A stretch of 8,350 nt of DNA from Comamonadaceae bacterium (GTDB taxonomy: Bacteria; Pseudomonadota; Gammaproteobacteria; Burkholderiales; Burkholderiaceae_C). The stretch is from contig CANCCE010000117.1 of assembly GCA_947374505.1 (NCBI GenBank), positions 1 to 8,350 of the forward strand. Direction: 5' to 3'. The position numbers were made by a program, and so were the translations under genes. Below, one piece after another: positions 1 through 6,571 of this stretch. The notes under the pieces are model-generated. The model was not told the DNA's origin and did not search any database. It worked only from the letters and a program-made list of their open reading frames with translations. Position 1 is the stretch's first letter, and each line of letters begins with the position of its first letter.

Positions 1-662
1 TGAATCTGATTTTTGGCGTGTCGGCTGCTTGGGCGATCGCCAAGTACGAGTTCTGGGGCAAGTCATTTTTGACAACGCTGGTGGACCTTCCTTTTTCTGT
101 GTCGCCAGTGGTCGCGGGTCTGATTTATGTGTTGGTGTTTGGCGCGCAGGGTTGGTTCGGACCGTGGCTGATGGCACATGACATCAAGATTGTGTTTGCC
201 GTGCCGGGCATTATTTTGGCGACGATGTTTGTGACGGTGCCCTTCATTGCCCGCGAACTCATTCCGCTGATGCAGTCGCAGGGCAACGACGAAGAGCAGG
301 CCGCCATCGTGCTGGGCGCGACGGGTTGGCAAACCTTTTGGCGCGTGACGCTGCCCAACATCAAGTGGGGTTTGATCTACGGCGTGATTCTGTGCAATGC
401 GCGCGCTATGGGTGAGTTTGGCGCGGTGTCGGTGGTGTCCGGCCACATTCGCGGACAGACCAACACCATGCCTTTGCATGTTGAGATTTTGTACAACGAA
501 TACCAGTCGGTGGCGGCGTTTGCCGTGGCCTCCCTGCTGGCTTTGCTGGCGCTGGTCACCTTGTTGATCAAGCAGGTGGTGGAGTGGCAGCACGAGCGTG
601 AAATGAAGTCGCTGTCCGATTTATCACCCGAGCCTACTGTTCATTTGAAAGCCGCATCATGA
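1..662 (+). CDS. cysW: Sulfate/thiosulfate ABC transporter permease CysW (5' truncated by window edge)
   Basis: Inner-membrane permease subunit of the CysTWA importer, which brings sulfate or thiosulfate into the cytoplasm for cysteine synthesis. The frame is open from base 3 to the window edge, so the gene starts upstream; the GTG at 18 is an internal valine, not the start. About 219 residues are visible against roughly 290 in the E. coli family member, so about 70-80 N-terminal residues are missing. Counting from the GTG at 18, hydrophobic segments lie near residues 24-42, 57-78, 118-130 and 164-186. The binding-protein-dependent permease EAA loop (EEQAAIVLGATGW, then a TLP) spans about 92-113 and docks on the ATPase. 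The segment LPFSVSPVVAGL is typical of CysW. The stop codon overlaps the cysA start as ATGA, which implies translational coupling. CysT or another molybdate/sulfate-type permease is the alternative, but the partner ATPase and the C-terminal position favour CysW. Confidence 0.92.
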   Translation, partial: NLIFGVSAAWAIAKYEFWGKSFLTTLVDLPFSVSPVVAGLIYVLVFGAQGWFGPWLMAHDIKIVFAVPGIILATMFVTVPFIARELIPLMQSQGNDEEQAAIVLGATGWQTFWRVTLPNIKWGLIYGVILCNARAMGEFGAVSVVSGHIRGQTNTMPLHVEILYNEYQSVAAFAVASLLALLALVTLLIKQVVEWQHEREMKSLSDLSPEPTVHLKAAS

Positions 663-1759
663 GTATCGAAGTACGCAACGTCAACCGACAGTTCGGTGAC
701 TTTCAGGCCTTGAGCGATGTCTCGCTGGACATTGACTCTGGCGAACTGGTCGCCTTGCTGGGTCCTTCGGGCTGCGGCAAGACCACGCTGCTGCGCATCA
801 TTGCCGGGCTTGAAACCGCTGACACAGGCAGCATTCTTTTCGAAGGTGCTGACACCACCGACGTGCATGTGCGCGAACGCCAAGTGGGTTTTGTGTTTCA
901 GCATTACGCGTTGTTCAGGCACATGACGGTGTTTGAAAACGTCGCTTTTGGTCTGCGCGTCAAGCCGCGTGGGCTGCGTCCTAGCGATGCGCAAATCAAA
1001 CAAAAAGTGCATGACTTGCTGGGTCTGGTGCAACTTGATTGGTTGGCCGACCGTTACCCCTCACAACTCTCTGGCGGTCAACGCCAGCGGATTGCGTTGG
1101 CGCGTGCACTGGCCGTTGAGCCGAAGGTCTTGTTGCTCGACGAACCGTTTGGCGCGCTCGACGCCAAGGTGCGCAAGGAGCTGCGTCGCTGGCTGCGGCG
1201 CTTGCATGACGACCTGCATGTCACCAGCATTTTTGTCACGCACGATCAGGAAGAAGCGCTAGAGGTGGCTGACCGTGTGGTGCTGATGAACCGCGGAAAA
1301 ATCGAACAAGTCGGCACACCACAACAGGTCTGGGACCATCCGGCCAGTCCGTTTGTCTACGGCTTTTTGGGTGACGTGAATTTATTCCAAGGCCGTGCCC
1401 ATCAAGGCGAAGTGCAGATCGGCCCGGTGCTTGACGGTATTCGCATCGCGGCACCCGAACACGCGGCGGTACAAGACAGCAGCGCACTGGCCTATGTACG
1501 ACCCCACGATGTGCAAGTGGAACGCTACAAAGCGGGTGCCAGTGGCATCGTCGCGACGCTGGAGCGGGTGATTGTGATTGGCCCGATGGCAAGGCTTGAA
1601 TTGCTGCGCACCGAAACCACCGGCAACGTGGCAGCTGACTTGGTCGAGGCGCAAATGACGGCCGAGGAATATAAGAGCCTGGGTATTGCCGAGGGTGACA
1701 AGCTGGTCTTGACGCCGCGCCGCGCCCGCATTTTTGTGGAGGCGGGGCAGGGCATTTGA
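659..1759 (+). CDS. cysA: Sulfate/thiosulfate import ATP-binding protein CysA
   Basis: Cytoplasmic ATPase that energises CysT/CysW sulfate import. The protein has 366 residues, the normal family size. Visible motifs are Walker A GPSGCGKTT at 35-43, the Q-loop glutamine at 81, signature LSGGQRQR at 137-144, Walker B VLLLDEP at 157-163, the D-loop GALD at 165-168 and the switch histidine at 195. After about residue 240 a regulatory TOBE-like C-terminal region follows, containing a YVRPHD motif typical of CysA/PotA/MalK-type ATPases. The ATG at 659 overlaps the cysW stop (ATGA); there is no strong Shine-Dalgarno sequence in front of it, which fits translation coupled to cysW. The gene ends 9 bp from the convergent Bug receptor gene. 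Sulfate specificity is inferred from resemblance to CysA and from the CysW partner. No cysB regulator follows it in this window. Confidence 0.94.
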   Translation: MSIEVRNVNRQFGDFQALSDVSLDIDSGELVALLGPSGCGKTTLLRIIAGLETADTGSILFEGADTTDVHVRERQVGFVFQHYALFRHMTVFENVAFGLRVKPRGLRPSDAQIKQKVHDLLGLVQLDWLADRYPSQLSGGQRQRIALARALAVEPKVLLLDEPFGALDAKVRKELRRWLRRLHDDLHVTSIFVTHDQEEALEVADRVVLMNRGKIEQVGTPQQVWDHPASPFVYGFLGDVNLFQGRAHQGEVQIGPVLDGIRIAAPEHAAVQDSSALAYVRPHDVQVERYKAGASGIVATLERVIVIGPMARLELLRTETTGNVAADLVEAQMTAEEYKSLGIAEGDKLVLTPRRARIFVEAGQGI

Positions 1760-1768
1760 CGTGTTGGC

Positions 1769-2743
1769 TTACTGCGCTGTGATCTTGCGCTCGCGAATCA
1801 GCTTGCCCCAGGTGATGGTTTCAGAGGCCATGTAGCGCGCCAGTTCGTCACGTGTGCCGGGCTGTGGTGTCAGGCCGTGCTTGTTCAGCGTCGCCACCAC
1901 GTCAGGCGATTTCAGCACTTTGACCAGCTCTACATTCCAGCGATCGAGGATGGCCGCTGGGACTTTGGATGACGCCACAAAGGCATACCAGTTGGTGGCC
2001 GCAAAGCCGGGATAGCCGGACTCGGCAATCGTTGGAATCTTGGGCAGTGATGTCAGCCGCTGCGCACCCGTGCTGGCCAGTGGAATCAGTTTGCCGGTTT
2101 CAATGTGTGGCTGTGCGGTGGCATAGGTGGAGTAGTAAGCGGCGACGCGGCCACCCAGCAGGTCTTGCAGCGCAGGGGCGCCGCCTTTGTAAGGGATGTG
2201 CACGGTGTCGATGTTGGCCATCAGGTTCAGCATCTCGCCGGCCAGATGCGAGGCCGAGCCGGCACCCGTGGAGGCGTAGTCCAGCTTGCCGGGGTTCTTT
2301 TTGGCGAAAGCGACGAACTCGGCAAAAGTCTTGATCTTGGTGTCAACGCCGACCACCAGCACGTTCGGAAAGTTCACGCCCATGGTGATGGGGGCGAGGT
2401 CTTTGACCGGGTCGTAAGGTAGCTTCATGAGGTGCGGCGCAATCGTCAAAGGGCCGACCGAGCCAAACAAAATAAGGCTGCCATCGGTCGGGCCCGTCGC
2501 GGTGTACTGGTGTGCAATGTTGCCGCCCGCGCCACCTTTGTTTTCGACCACGACGGTCTGGCCAATGTTCTCACCCAGCTTTTTCGCAATCACACGCGCC
2601 GCCGTGTCGGTAGCACCGCCAGCGGCAAAACCAACCATGACCGTGATGGTTTTATTGACGGGAAAGTCCTGCGCGGAGGCGCTCAGAGCGCTCATGCCTA
2701 GGGCGAGTGTGGCGATAACCGCCGTGATGTTGCTTTGACGCAT
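1769..2743 (-). CDS. Bug/TctC-family tripartite tricarboxylate transporter substrate-binding protein
   Basis: Periplasmic solute-binding protein of the Bug (TctC) family, 324 residues, the usual length. A signal peptide is clear: basic MRQ start, hydrophobic core over about residues 6-20, and a likely cleavage after ASA at 22-24 (mature protein starting QDFPVNK). The family ligand-loop signature GFAAGGATD lies at 38-46, and later GGAGGN and PYKGG segments are also typical. The ATG at 2743 is preceded by AGGA (2752-2755 on the opposite strand) with 8 nt spacing. No TctA or TctB membrane partners are present, so it is an orphan receptor, as most Bug proteins in betaproteobacteria are. It lies 51 bp downstream of gdhA on the same strand, so the two may be co-transcribed. 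The ligand cannot be read from sequence; known family ligands include citrate, aspartate and glutamate. Confidence 0.9.
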   Translation of the reverse strand: MRQSNITAVIATLALGMSALSASAQDFPVNKTITVMVGFAAGGATDTAARVIAKKLGENIGQTVVVENKGGAGGNIAHQYTATGPTDGSLILFGSVGPLTIAPHLMKLPYDPVKDLAPITMGVNFPNVLVVGVDTKIKTFAEFVAFAKKNPGKLDYASTGAGSASHLAGEMLNLMANIDTVHIPYKGGAPALQDLLGGRVAAYYSTYATAQPHIETGKLIPLASTGAQRLTSLPKIPTIAESGYPGFAATNWYAFVASSKVPAAILDRWNVELVKVLKSPDVVATLNKHGLTPQPGTRDELARYMASETITWGKLIRERKITAQ

Positions 2744-2751
2744 GGGGTGGT

Positions 2752-2755
2752 TCCT
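2752..2755 (-). promoter_or_regulatory. Ribosome binding site of the Bug receptor gene
   Basis: Reads AGGA on the minus strand, 8 nt before the ATG at 2743. It supports that start, which is also the one that gives a complete signal peptide. Confidence 0.6.
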
Positions 2756-2794
2756 AAAGGTGAAAATTTGGGGATGCGGGAGTCTAAACCAAGG

Positions 2795-4138
2795 TCAGTA
2801 AACGCCTTGAGCCGTCATGGCGTCGGCCACTTTCACGAAGCCGGCGATGTTAGCGCCGTCAACGTAATGCACAAAACCCGCATCACGTTCGCCGTAGCGC
2901 ACGCAGTTGGCGTGGATGTCGGACATGATGATGCGCAGACGGGCGTCGACTTCGTCGCGCGTCCACGGCAGGCGTTCAGCGTTTTGTGTCATCTCCAGAC
3001 CGGAGGTGGCGACGCCGCCCGCATTCGCGGCTTTGCCAGGACCAAACATGATCTTGGCGTTTAAAAATACGTCGACCGCGTCGAGGTTGCAAGGCATGTT
3101 GGCGCCTTCAGCCACGCACTTGACGCCGTTTTTCAACAGGGTGCGTGCATCGTCGGCATTGATCTCGTTTTGCGTCGCGCAAGGCAGTGCGATATCGACG
3201 GCAACGCCCCAGGGTTTTTGGCCAGCTTCAAAGCGCAGACCGAGTTGTTTGGCGTAGGTTTCGACACGACCAAAGCTTTGATTTTTGATGTCCATCAAGA
3301 GCGCTAATTTGTCTGGCGTGAAGCCAGCTTCGTCGATCACGGTGCCGCCGGAGTCAGAGGCGGTGATGACTTTGGCACCCAGTGCCATGGCTTTTTCGAT
3401 GGTGTATTGCGCCACGTTGCCAGAGCCCGAGACCGACACGCGCAGACCGTCAAGACTCATTTTTTGGCGAGCCAGCATCTCTTGTACAAAGTACACCAGA
3501 CCGTAGCCAGTGGCTTCAGGGCGGATCAGGCTGCCGCCGAACGACAGGCCTTTGCCAGTGAACACGCAGGCGGCGTTGTTCGAGAGCTTTTTCATCATGC
3601 CCGTCATGAACCCAACTTCACGGCCGCCGACACCCATGTCGCCCGCTGGCACGTCGGTGTCGGGGCCCAAGTGGCGATACAGCTCGGTCATCAAGGCTTG
3701 GCAAAACCGCATCACTTCGTTGCGACTCTTGCCCTTGGGGTCAAAGTCAGAACCGCCTTTGCCGCCGCCCATGGGCAGGGTCGTCAAGGCGTTTTTCAGG
3801 GTTTGTTCAAACGCCAAAAACTTCAGAATGGACAGGTTCACCGATGGGTGAAAACGCATGCCGCCCTTGAACGGGCCGATGGCCGAGTTGTGCTGAATGC
3901 GAAAAGCCCGGTTGGTCTGCGTCTGTTGGCGGTCGTCGACCCAAGACACCCGGAACTGAAGGACACGCTCCGACTCCACCAGTCGCTCCAGAATGCCGGC
4001 GTCAGCGTACTGCGGGTTGGCCTCGATGAAGCCCCACAGGCTGCCCATGACTTCATGGACGGCCTGCAAAAACTCCGGTTGGTGCGGATCGCGGGCTTTG
4101 ACGTAGCCCAGAAAGTCGGGGAGGGTTTTGTACTTCAC
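2795..4138 (-). CDS. gdhA: NADP-specific glutamate dehydrogenase (hexameric, GdhA type)
   Basis: Cytoplasmic enzyme making L-glutamate from 2-oxoglutarate, ammonium and NADPH. From the GTG at 4138 it has 447 residues, matching the E. coli GdhA length as I recall it, and it closely follows that protein along its whole length. In this numbering: the GPFKGGMRFHP substrate segment with lysine 91, the catalytic lysine 127 in PMGGGKGG, aspartate 167 in VPAGDMGVGG, and a Rossmann nucleotide loop SGSGNVAQ at about 237-244; the C-terminus ends NIAGFVKVADAM. The frame stays open upstream to a TTG at 4174, but I prefer the GTG: AAGG lies 8 nt before it, it reproduces the family N-terminus (short lead to RDPHQ), and a plausible -10 box overlaps the TTG region. 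The gene lies 102 bp downstream of the toxin gene and 51 bp upstream of the Bug receptor gene. The product call is very secure; the start is somewhat less so. Confidence 0.96.
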   Translation of the reverse strand: MKYKTLPDFLGYVKARDPHQPEFLQAVHEVMGSLWGFIEANPQYADAGILERLVESERVLQFRVSWVDDRQQTQTNRAFRIQHNSAIGPFKGGMRFHPSVNLSILKFLAFEQTLKNALTTLPMGGGKGGSDFDPKGKSRNEVMRFCQALMTELYRHLGPDTDVPAGDMGVGGREVGFMTGMMKKLSNNAACVFTGKGLSFGGSLIRPEATGYGLVYFVQEMLARQKMSLDGLRVSVSGSGNVAQYTIEKAMALGAKVITASDSGGTVIDEAGFTPDKLALLMDIKNQSFGRVETYAKQLGLRFEAGQKPWGVAVDIALPCATQNEINADDARTLLKNGVKCVAEGANMPCNLDAVDVFLNAKIMFGPGKAANAGGVATSGLEMTQNAERLPWTRDEVDARLRIIMSDIHANCVRYGERDAGFVHYVDGANIAGFVKVADAMTAQGVY

Positions 4139-4146
4139 TTCAGATA

Positions 4147-4150
4147 CCTT
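4147..4150 (-). promoter_or_regulatory. Ribosome binding site deciding the gdhA start
   Basis: Reads AAGG on the minus strand, 8 nt before the GTG at 4138. No comparable purine-rich site precedes the upstream TTG at 4174, so this site favours the shorter 447-residue GdhA. Confidence 0.5.
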
Positions 4151-4174
4151 GTTCGGAGACTTATCAAACCCCAA

Positions 4175-4180
4175 ATTATG
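4175..4180 (-). promoter_or_regulatory. Possible -10 box of a gdhA promoter
   Basis: Reads CATAAT on the minus strand (5 of 6 bases of the sigma-70 consensus) in the 102-bp gap between the toxin gene and gdhA. It would put the transcript start near 4168 and give a leader of about 30 nt before the GTG. No good -35 box is present at 16-18 bp, so it would be weak or activator-dependent. An AT-rich tract (about 4221-4230) lies upstream. This is inference from sequence only. Confidence 0.3.
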
Positions 4181-4240
4181 CGCACCAATAGAGTACTTTA
4201 GGATGCATTTTCCGAACTTACTTTTATTTTGGACCGTGCC

Positions 4241-4696
4241 CTATTCAGTTGCACTTGTGTCGTGCGTCAAAATTTCTACCCCGGTGACCCGCGAGAAGTC
4301 ACGATCATGCGTCACAAAAGCAGCCGCGCCGATATCCAAAGCCGTGGCCAACTGAATGGCGTCTGGCAGTTTCAATCGGTATTGGGCGCGCAATTGCGCT
4401 GCCAAGGCAGCAATCGGCGCTGAGACCGGGATCACGCGGTAGAGCGACAGGGTTTTCTCGTAGCGCTTGGCTAACGCGGTCTGTCCGGCTTTGAAGGGAC
4501 CCGTCAACACTTCAGCCAGCGTGATGGTCGAGAGTGCAATCACCAAATCTCTACTTGCCGCCGCTTCAAACAGCCCCACAAATTGATCCGCAAATTGAGG
4601 GTGCGATTCCAGCACGTAAATGAAGGGCGCCGTATCCACCATCACCGTGGCACCCTGTGGCAGGCCGGCCCAGAGACGTGGCACTTTGACCTTCAT
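4241..4696 (-). CDS. PIN-domain toxin (VapC-like ribonuclease) of a type II toxin-antitoxin pair
   Basis: Predicted small Mg-dependent endoribonuclease of the PIN superfamily, 151 residues. The acidic residues expected at a PIN active site are all visible: D21 in VMVDTAPFIYVLE, E62 in TLAEVLTGP, D112 in KLPDAIQLATAL, and D131/D133 in FVTHDRDF. The conserved order of beta-strand Asp, helix Glu, the LPDAIQLATA helix and the final THDRDF supports a complete, intact enzyme. The ATG at 4696 follows the TAA of the antitoxin with no gap (TAAATG), and a GTGAGG stretch at the antitoxin 3' end can serve as its ribosome binding site, so the two are translated together. The RNA target cannot be predicted; VapC proteins commonly cut tRNAs or rRNA. 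The partner is a Phd-like rather than AbrB-like VapB protein, so I give no symbol. Confidence 0.87.
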   Translation of the reverse strand: MKVKVPRLWAGLPQGATVMVDTAPFIYVLESHPQFADQFVGLFEAAASRDLVIALSTITLAEVLTGPFKAGQTALAKRYEKTLSLYRVIPVSAPIAALAAQLRAQYRLKLPDAIQLATALDIGAAAFVTHDRDFSRVTGVEILTHDTSATE

Positions 4697-4966
4697 TTAA
4701 GCCTCACCCCACTCGTCACGTAACTCGGACACCGTCTGGCCAACATCGGCACCCCAAAGTCCTCGCCCAGTGCCGCGTAATGCCAATAACCCGGACGCCA
4801 AATCAGCCTCTGCGCTTGATCTTTGGACATCTTCAAGGGGCACGATGGCGGCGTATGGCTTTCCATGCTTCGTGATGATGCAACGAACACCGGCATGGGC
4901 ATCGGCAACGATGCTCGGCAATTGAATACGCGCTTGTTCTAAGCCATAGCTGGTGTTAGCAGACAT
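4697..4966 (-). CDS. Phd/YefM-family antitoxin
   Basis: Predicted antitoxin and autorepressor, 89 residues. The N-terminal half has the Phd/YefM pattern: an early helix LEQARIQLPSIVADAHAG (about 9-26), then the strand segment CIITKHGKPYAAIVPLED (about 29-46), where the (T/R)HGKP turn is characteristic. This half is expected to dimerise and bind DNA. The C-terminal half (about 50-89, ending SELRDEWGEA) is expected to wrap around and block the PIN toxin. The ATG at 4966 has AGGG (4973-4976 on the opposite strand) 6 nt upstream. The repeat-rich stretch at 4982-5019 lies just in front and is the natural operator candidate. The stop codon abuts the toxin start. The gene lies 69 bp from the xth stop. 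Confidence 0.86.
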   Translation of the reverse strand: MSANTSYGLEQARIQLPSIVADAHAGVRCIITKHGKPYAAIVPLEDVQRSSAEADLASGLLALRGTGRGLWGADVGQTVSELRDEWGEA

Positions 4967-4972
4967 GATGAA

Positions 4973-4976
4973 CCCT
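4973..4976 (-). promoter_or_regulatory. Ribosome binding site of the antitoxin gene
   Basis: Reads AGGG on the minus strand, 6 nt before the ATG at 4966, and supports that start. Confidence 0.5.
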
Positions 4977-4981
4977 AAAAA

Positions 4982-5019
4982 TGTACAGACCGTACAGTGT
5001 ACGGCGTATCAGGGCGTAT
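4982..5019. promoter_or_regulatory. Repeat cluster, probable operator of the toxin-antitoxin operon
   Basis: The cluster lies within the 69-bp gap between xth and the antitoxin gene. A perfect palindrome CCGTACA-G-TGTACGG spans 4990-5004. An overlapping second inverted repeat TGTAC-N5-GTACA spans 4982-4996, sharing the middle GTACA. Next to them are two direct copies of GGCGTAT at 5003-5009 and 5013-5019, ten bases apart. Phd/YefM antitoxins usually repress their own operon by binding such palindromes in tandem, so an operator overlapping the promoter is the most likely role. No confident -35/-10 pair could be assigned. The repeats are seen; the operator role is inferred. Confidence 0.6.
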
Positions 5020-5035
5020 TGCAGCCTGCGTCCAT

Positions 5036-5854
5036 TCAGAGAGCCAAGTCGTACTCAACCGTGATCGGCGCATGGTCTGAAAACTTCTCATCTTTGTAAA
5101 TCGCTTCGGTGCGCGCCAAGGCTGCCAAGGCCGGTGTTGCCAAGTGGTAGTCGAGCCGCCAACCGACGTTTTTGGCGTAGGCTTGGCCGCGGTTGCTCCA
5201 CCAGGTGTAGCAAGCGTCGGTGGTGGTGGGTTGCAGGTGGCGGTAGACGTCGACCATGCCACCGCCTTGCAAGAGCGCGGTCATCCAGGCGCGTTCTTCG
5301 GGCAAGAAGCCGCTGTTTTTCTTGTTGCCTTTGAAGTTCTTCAAGTCGATTTCCTGGTGCGCGATGTTGATGTCGCCGCACAGCACGAGCTCACGCCCGT
5401 CGCTTTTCAGGGCCAGCAAGTGCGGAGCCATTTCGGCTAAAAAGCGGAACTTGGCGGCCTGCCTTTCTTCGCCTGAGGAGCCGCTGGGAAAGTAGCTGCT
5501 GATGATCGACAACTTGGGGGCGTGGGTGCGGCCTGGCCGGTCAAAACGCAGCTCCACATAGCGGCCTTCAGGGTTGAATTCGTCGGAGCCGTAGCCAACG
5601 ATGACGTCGCTCGGTTCGTGGCGGGTGTAGACGCCGACGCCCGAGTAGCCTTTTTTCTCGGCGAACTGGAAATGCCCTTTGAGCCCCGCCAGCGATTCAA
5701 AGCGGCCGGCCATGTCGGGGGCTTGGGCTTTGATCTCTTGCACGCAAATACAATCGGGCCTGGCATTTTCGAGCCAGGCTTCCACGCCTTTGCTGGTGGC
5801 TGAGCGGATGCCATTGAGGTTGAGGCTGGTGAGTTTGAACAAGGAATTTCCCAT
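5036..5854 (-). CDS. xth: Exodeoxyribonuclease III / AP endonuclease (XthA/ExoA type)
   Basis: DNA repair enzyme that cleaves at abasic sites and removes 3' blocking groups, acting in base-excision repair. From the ATG at 5854 it has 272 residues, the normal family size. Active-site residues of the exonuclease/endonuclease/phosphatase fold are visible: N12 in SLNLNG, E40 in CVQE, Y121 in SSYFPSGSSGEE, D161 and N163 in GDINIAH, D235 in GWRLDYHLA, and D260-H261 in KFSDHAP. The frame is open farther upstream to 5962, but that extension is antisense to pyrE and has no family character. A TTG at 5842 would give 268 residues beginning FKLTSLNLNG, with GGGA a few bases before it, and is a serious alternative because the ATG lacks a good Shine-Dalgarno sequence. 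The gene is divergent from pyrE, and each leader lies inside the other's coding region. Confidence 0.93.
   Translation of the reverse strand: MGNSLFKLTSLNLNGIRSATSKGVEAWLENARPDCICVQEIKAQAPDMAGRFESLAGLKGHFQFAEKKGYSGVGVYTRHEPSDVIVGYGSDEFNPEGRYVELRFDRPGRTHAPKLSIISSYFPSGSSGEERQAAKFRFLAEMAPHLLALKSDGRELVLCGDINIAHQEIDLKNFKGNKKNSGFLPEERAWMTALLQGGGMVDVYRHLQPTTTDACYTWWSNRGQAYAKNVGWRLDYHLATPALAALARTEAIYKDEKFSDHAPITVEYDLAL
5841..5845 (+). promoter_or_regulatory. Ribosome binding site of pyrE
   Basis: Reads AAGGA on the + strand, 7 nt before the ATG at 5853. It fixes the pyrE start and excludes the longer open frame beginning at 5679. The site lies inside the first codons of xth on the opposite strand. 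Confidence 0.65.
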
Positions 5855-6551
5855 GACGACAAGTAAGGTAGCCAACGACATGCTGGCCCAAGAGTTTGTG
5901 CAATTCTCGCTGGATTGCGGCGTGCTCAAATTTGGTGAGTTCAAAACCAAGGCCGGGCGCATGAGCCCTTACTTTTTCAACGCCGGTTTGTTTGACGACG
6001 GCGCCAAGCTCGGACGCCTCGCCAGCTTCTACGCCAAGCGCTTGGTGTCTAGCGGCATTGAGTTTGACATGATCTTCGGCCCCGCCTACAAAGGCATTCC
6101 GCTAGGCGCGGCCGTTGCCATTGAACTGGCGCGGCTGGGTAAAAACGTGCCCTTTGCCTACAACCGCAAAGAAGTCAAAGACCACGGCGAAGGCGGCAGC
6201 TTAGTAGGCGCACCGTTACAAGACCGGGTCTTGATCGTTGATGACGTGATGAGCGCCGGCACCGCCGCGCGTGAATCGATTGCCCTCATCAAAGCCGCTG
6301 GCGCCATTCCGCACGCCGTGGTGATTGCCTTGGACCGTCAAGAAATGGCGACTGAAACCCAGGCCGACGGCAGCATCAAAGACGTTCCCTACAGTGCCGT
6401 GCAATATGTGCGTTCGCACGAAGGTTTGCAGGTCTGTGCGATTGCTGAGCTGTCGGATTTATTGTCTTTTCTGACGACCCAGCCGGGCCATGAGATGGGC
6501 CAGCACTTGGTGCGTGTGCAGGCCTATCGGGAGCGCTACGGAGTGATGTGA
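5853..6551 (+). CDS. pyrE: Orotate phosphoribosyltransferase
   Basis: Cytoplasmic enzyme of de novo pyrimidine synthesis: orotate plus PRPP gives orotidine 5'-monophosphate and pyrophosphate. The product has 232 residues from the ATG at 5853, somewhat longer than the 213 of E. coli PyrE. Visible features are the KTKAGRMSPYFF segment at 31-42, lysine 80 in GPAYKGIPLG, the mobile catalytic loop NRKEVKDHGEGG at 104-115 (R105, K106, K109, H111), and the PRPP-binding motif VLIVDDVMSAGTA at 126-138. An AAGGA ribosome binding site lies 7 nt upstream. Its promoter must lie within xth; a TACAAT at 5749-5754 is a weak -10 candidate, but no matching -35 was found. The gene ends 20 bp from the convergent YitT gene. 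Confidence 0.97.
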   Translation: MTTSKVANDMLAQEFVQFSLDCGVLKFGEFKTKAGRMSPYFFNAGLFDDGAKLGRLASFYAKRLVSSGIEFDMIFGPAYKGIPLGAAVAIELARLGKNVPFAYNRKEVKDHGEGGSLVGAPLQDRVLIVDDVMSAGTAARESIALIKAAGAIPHAVVIALDRQEMATETQADGSIKDVPYSAVQYVRSHEGLQVCAIAELSDLLSFLTTQPGHEMGQHLVRVQAYRERYGVM

Positions 6552-6571
6552 CGCGCGGCCGCACGCAACGC

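Noticed and set aside
63..593. 176-codon minus-strand open frame opposite cysW
   Set aside because: Composition (His, Arg, Gln rich) is that of a shadow of cysW, and it has no ribosome binding site or recognisable domain.
4175..4195. NtrC-like half-site (TTGGTGC on the minus strand) before gdhA
   Set aside because: Only one half-site is present, with no matching second arm and no sigma-54 GG-N10-GC promoter, so nitrogen control cannot be supported.
3407..4201. 264-codon open frame on the + strand opposite gdhA
   Set aside because: It is antisense to a highly conserved gdhA, has low-complexity His/Gln/Arg/Ala-rich content typical of shadow frames in GC-rich DNA, and resembles no family I recognise.
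4151..4217. 7-bp inverted repeat GTTCGGA (4151-4157) and TCCGAAC (4211-4217) flanking the gdhA promoter region
   Set aside because: Arms are 53 bp apart, and a match of this length within a 100-bp gap is quite likely by chance.
5758..5779. Hairpin with 7-bp perfect stem GCCTGGC / GCCAGGC and 8-nt loop, inside xth and upstream of pyrE
   Set aside because: It could be a leader structure for pyrE, but it lies in conserved xth codons, lacks a U-tract, and a few such stems are expected by chance in a window of this size.
5679..5852. N-terminal extension of the pyrE open frame
   Set aside because: These 58 codons are antisense to xth and have no PyrE character; the ATG at 5853 has a good AAGGA site.
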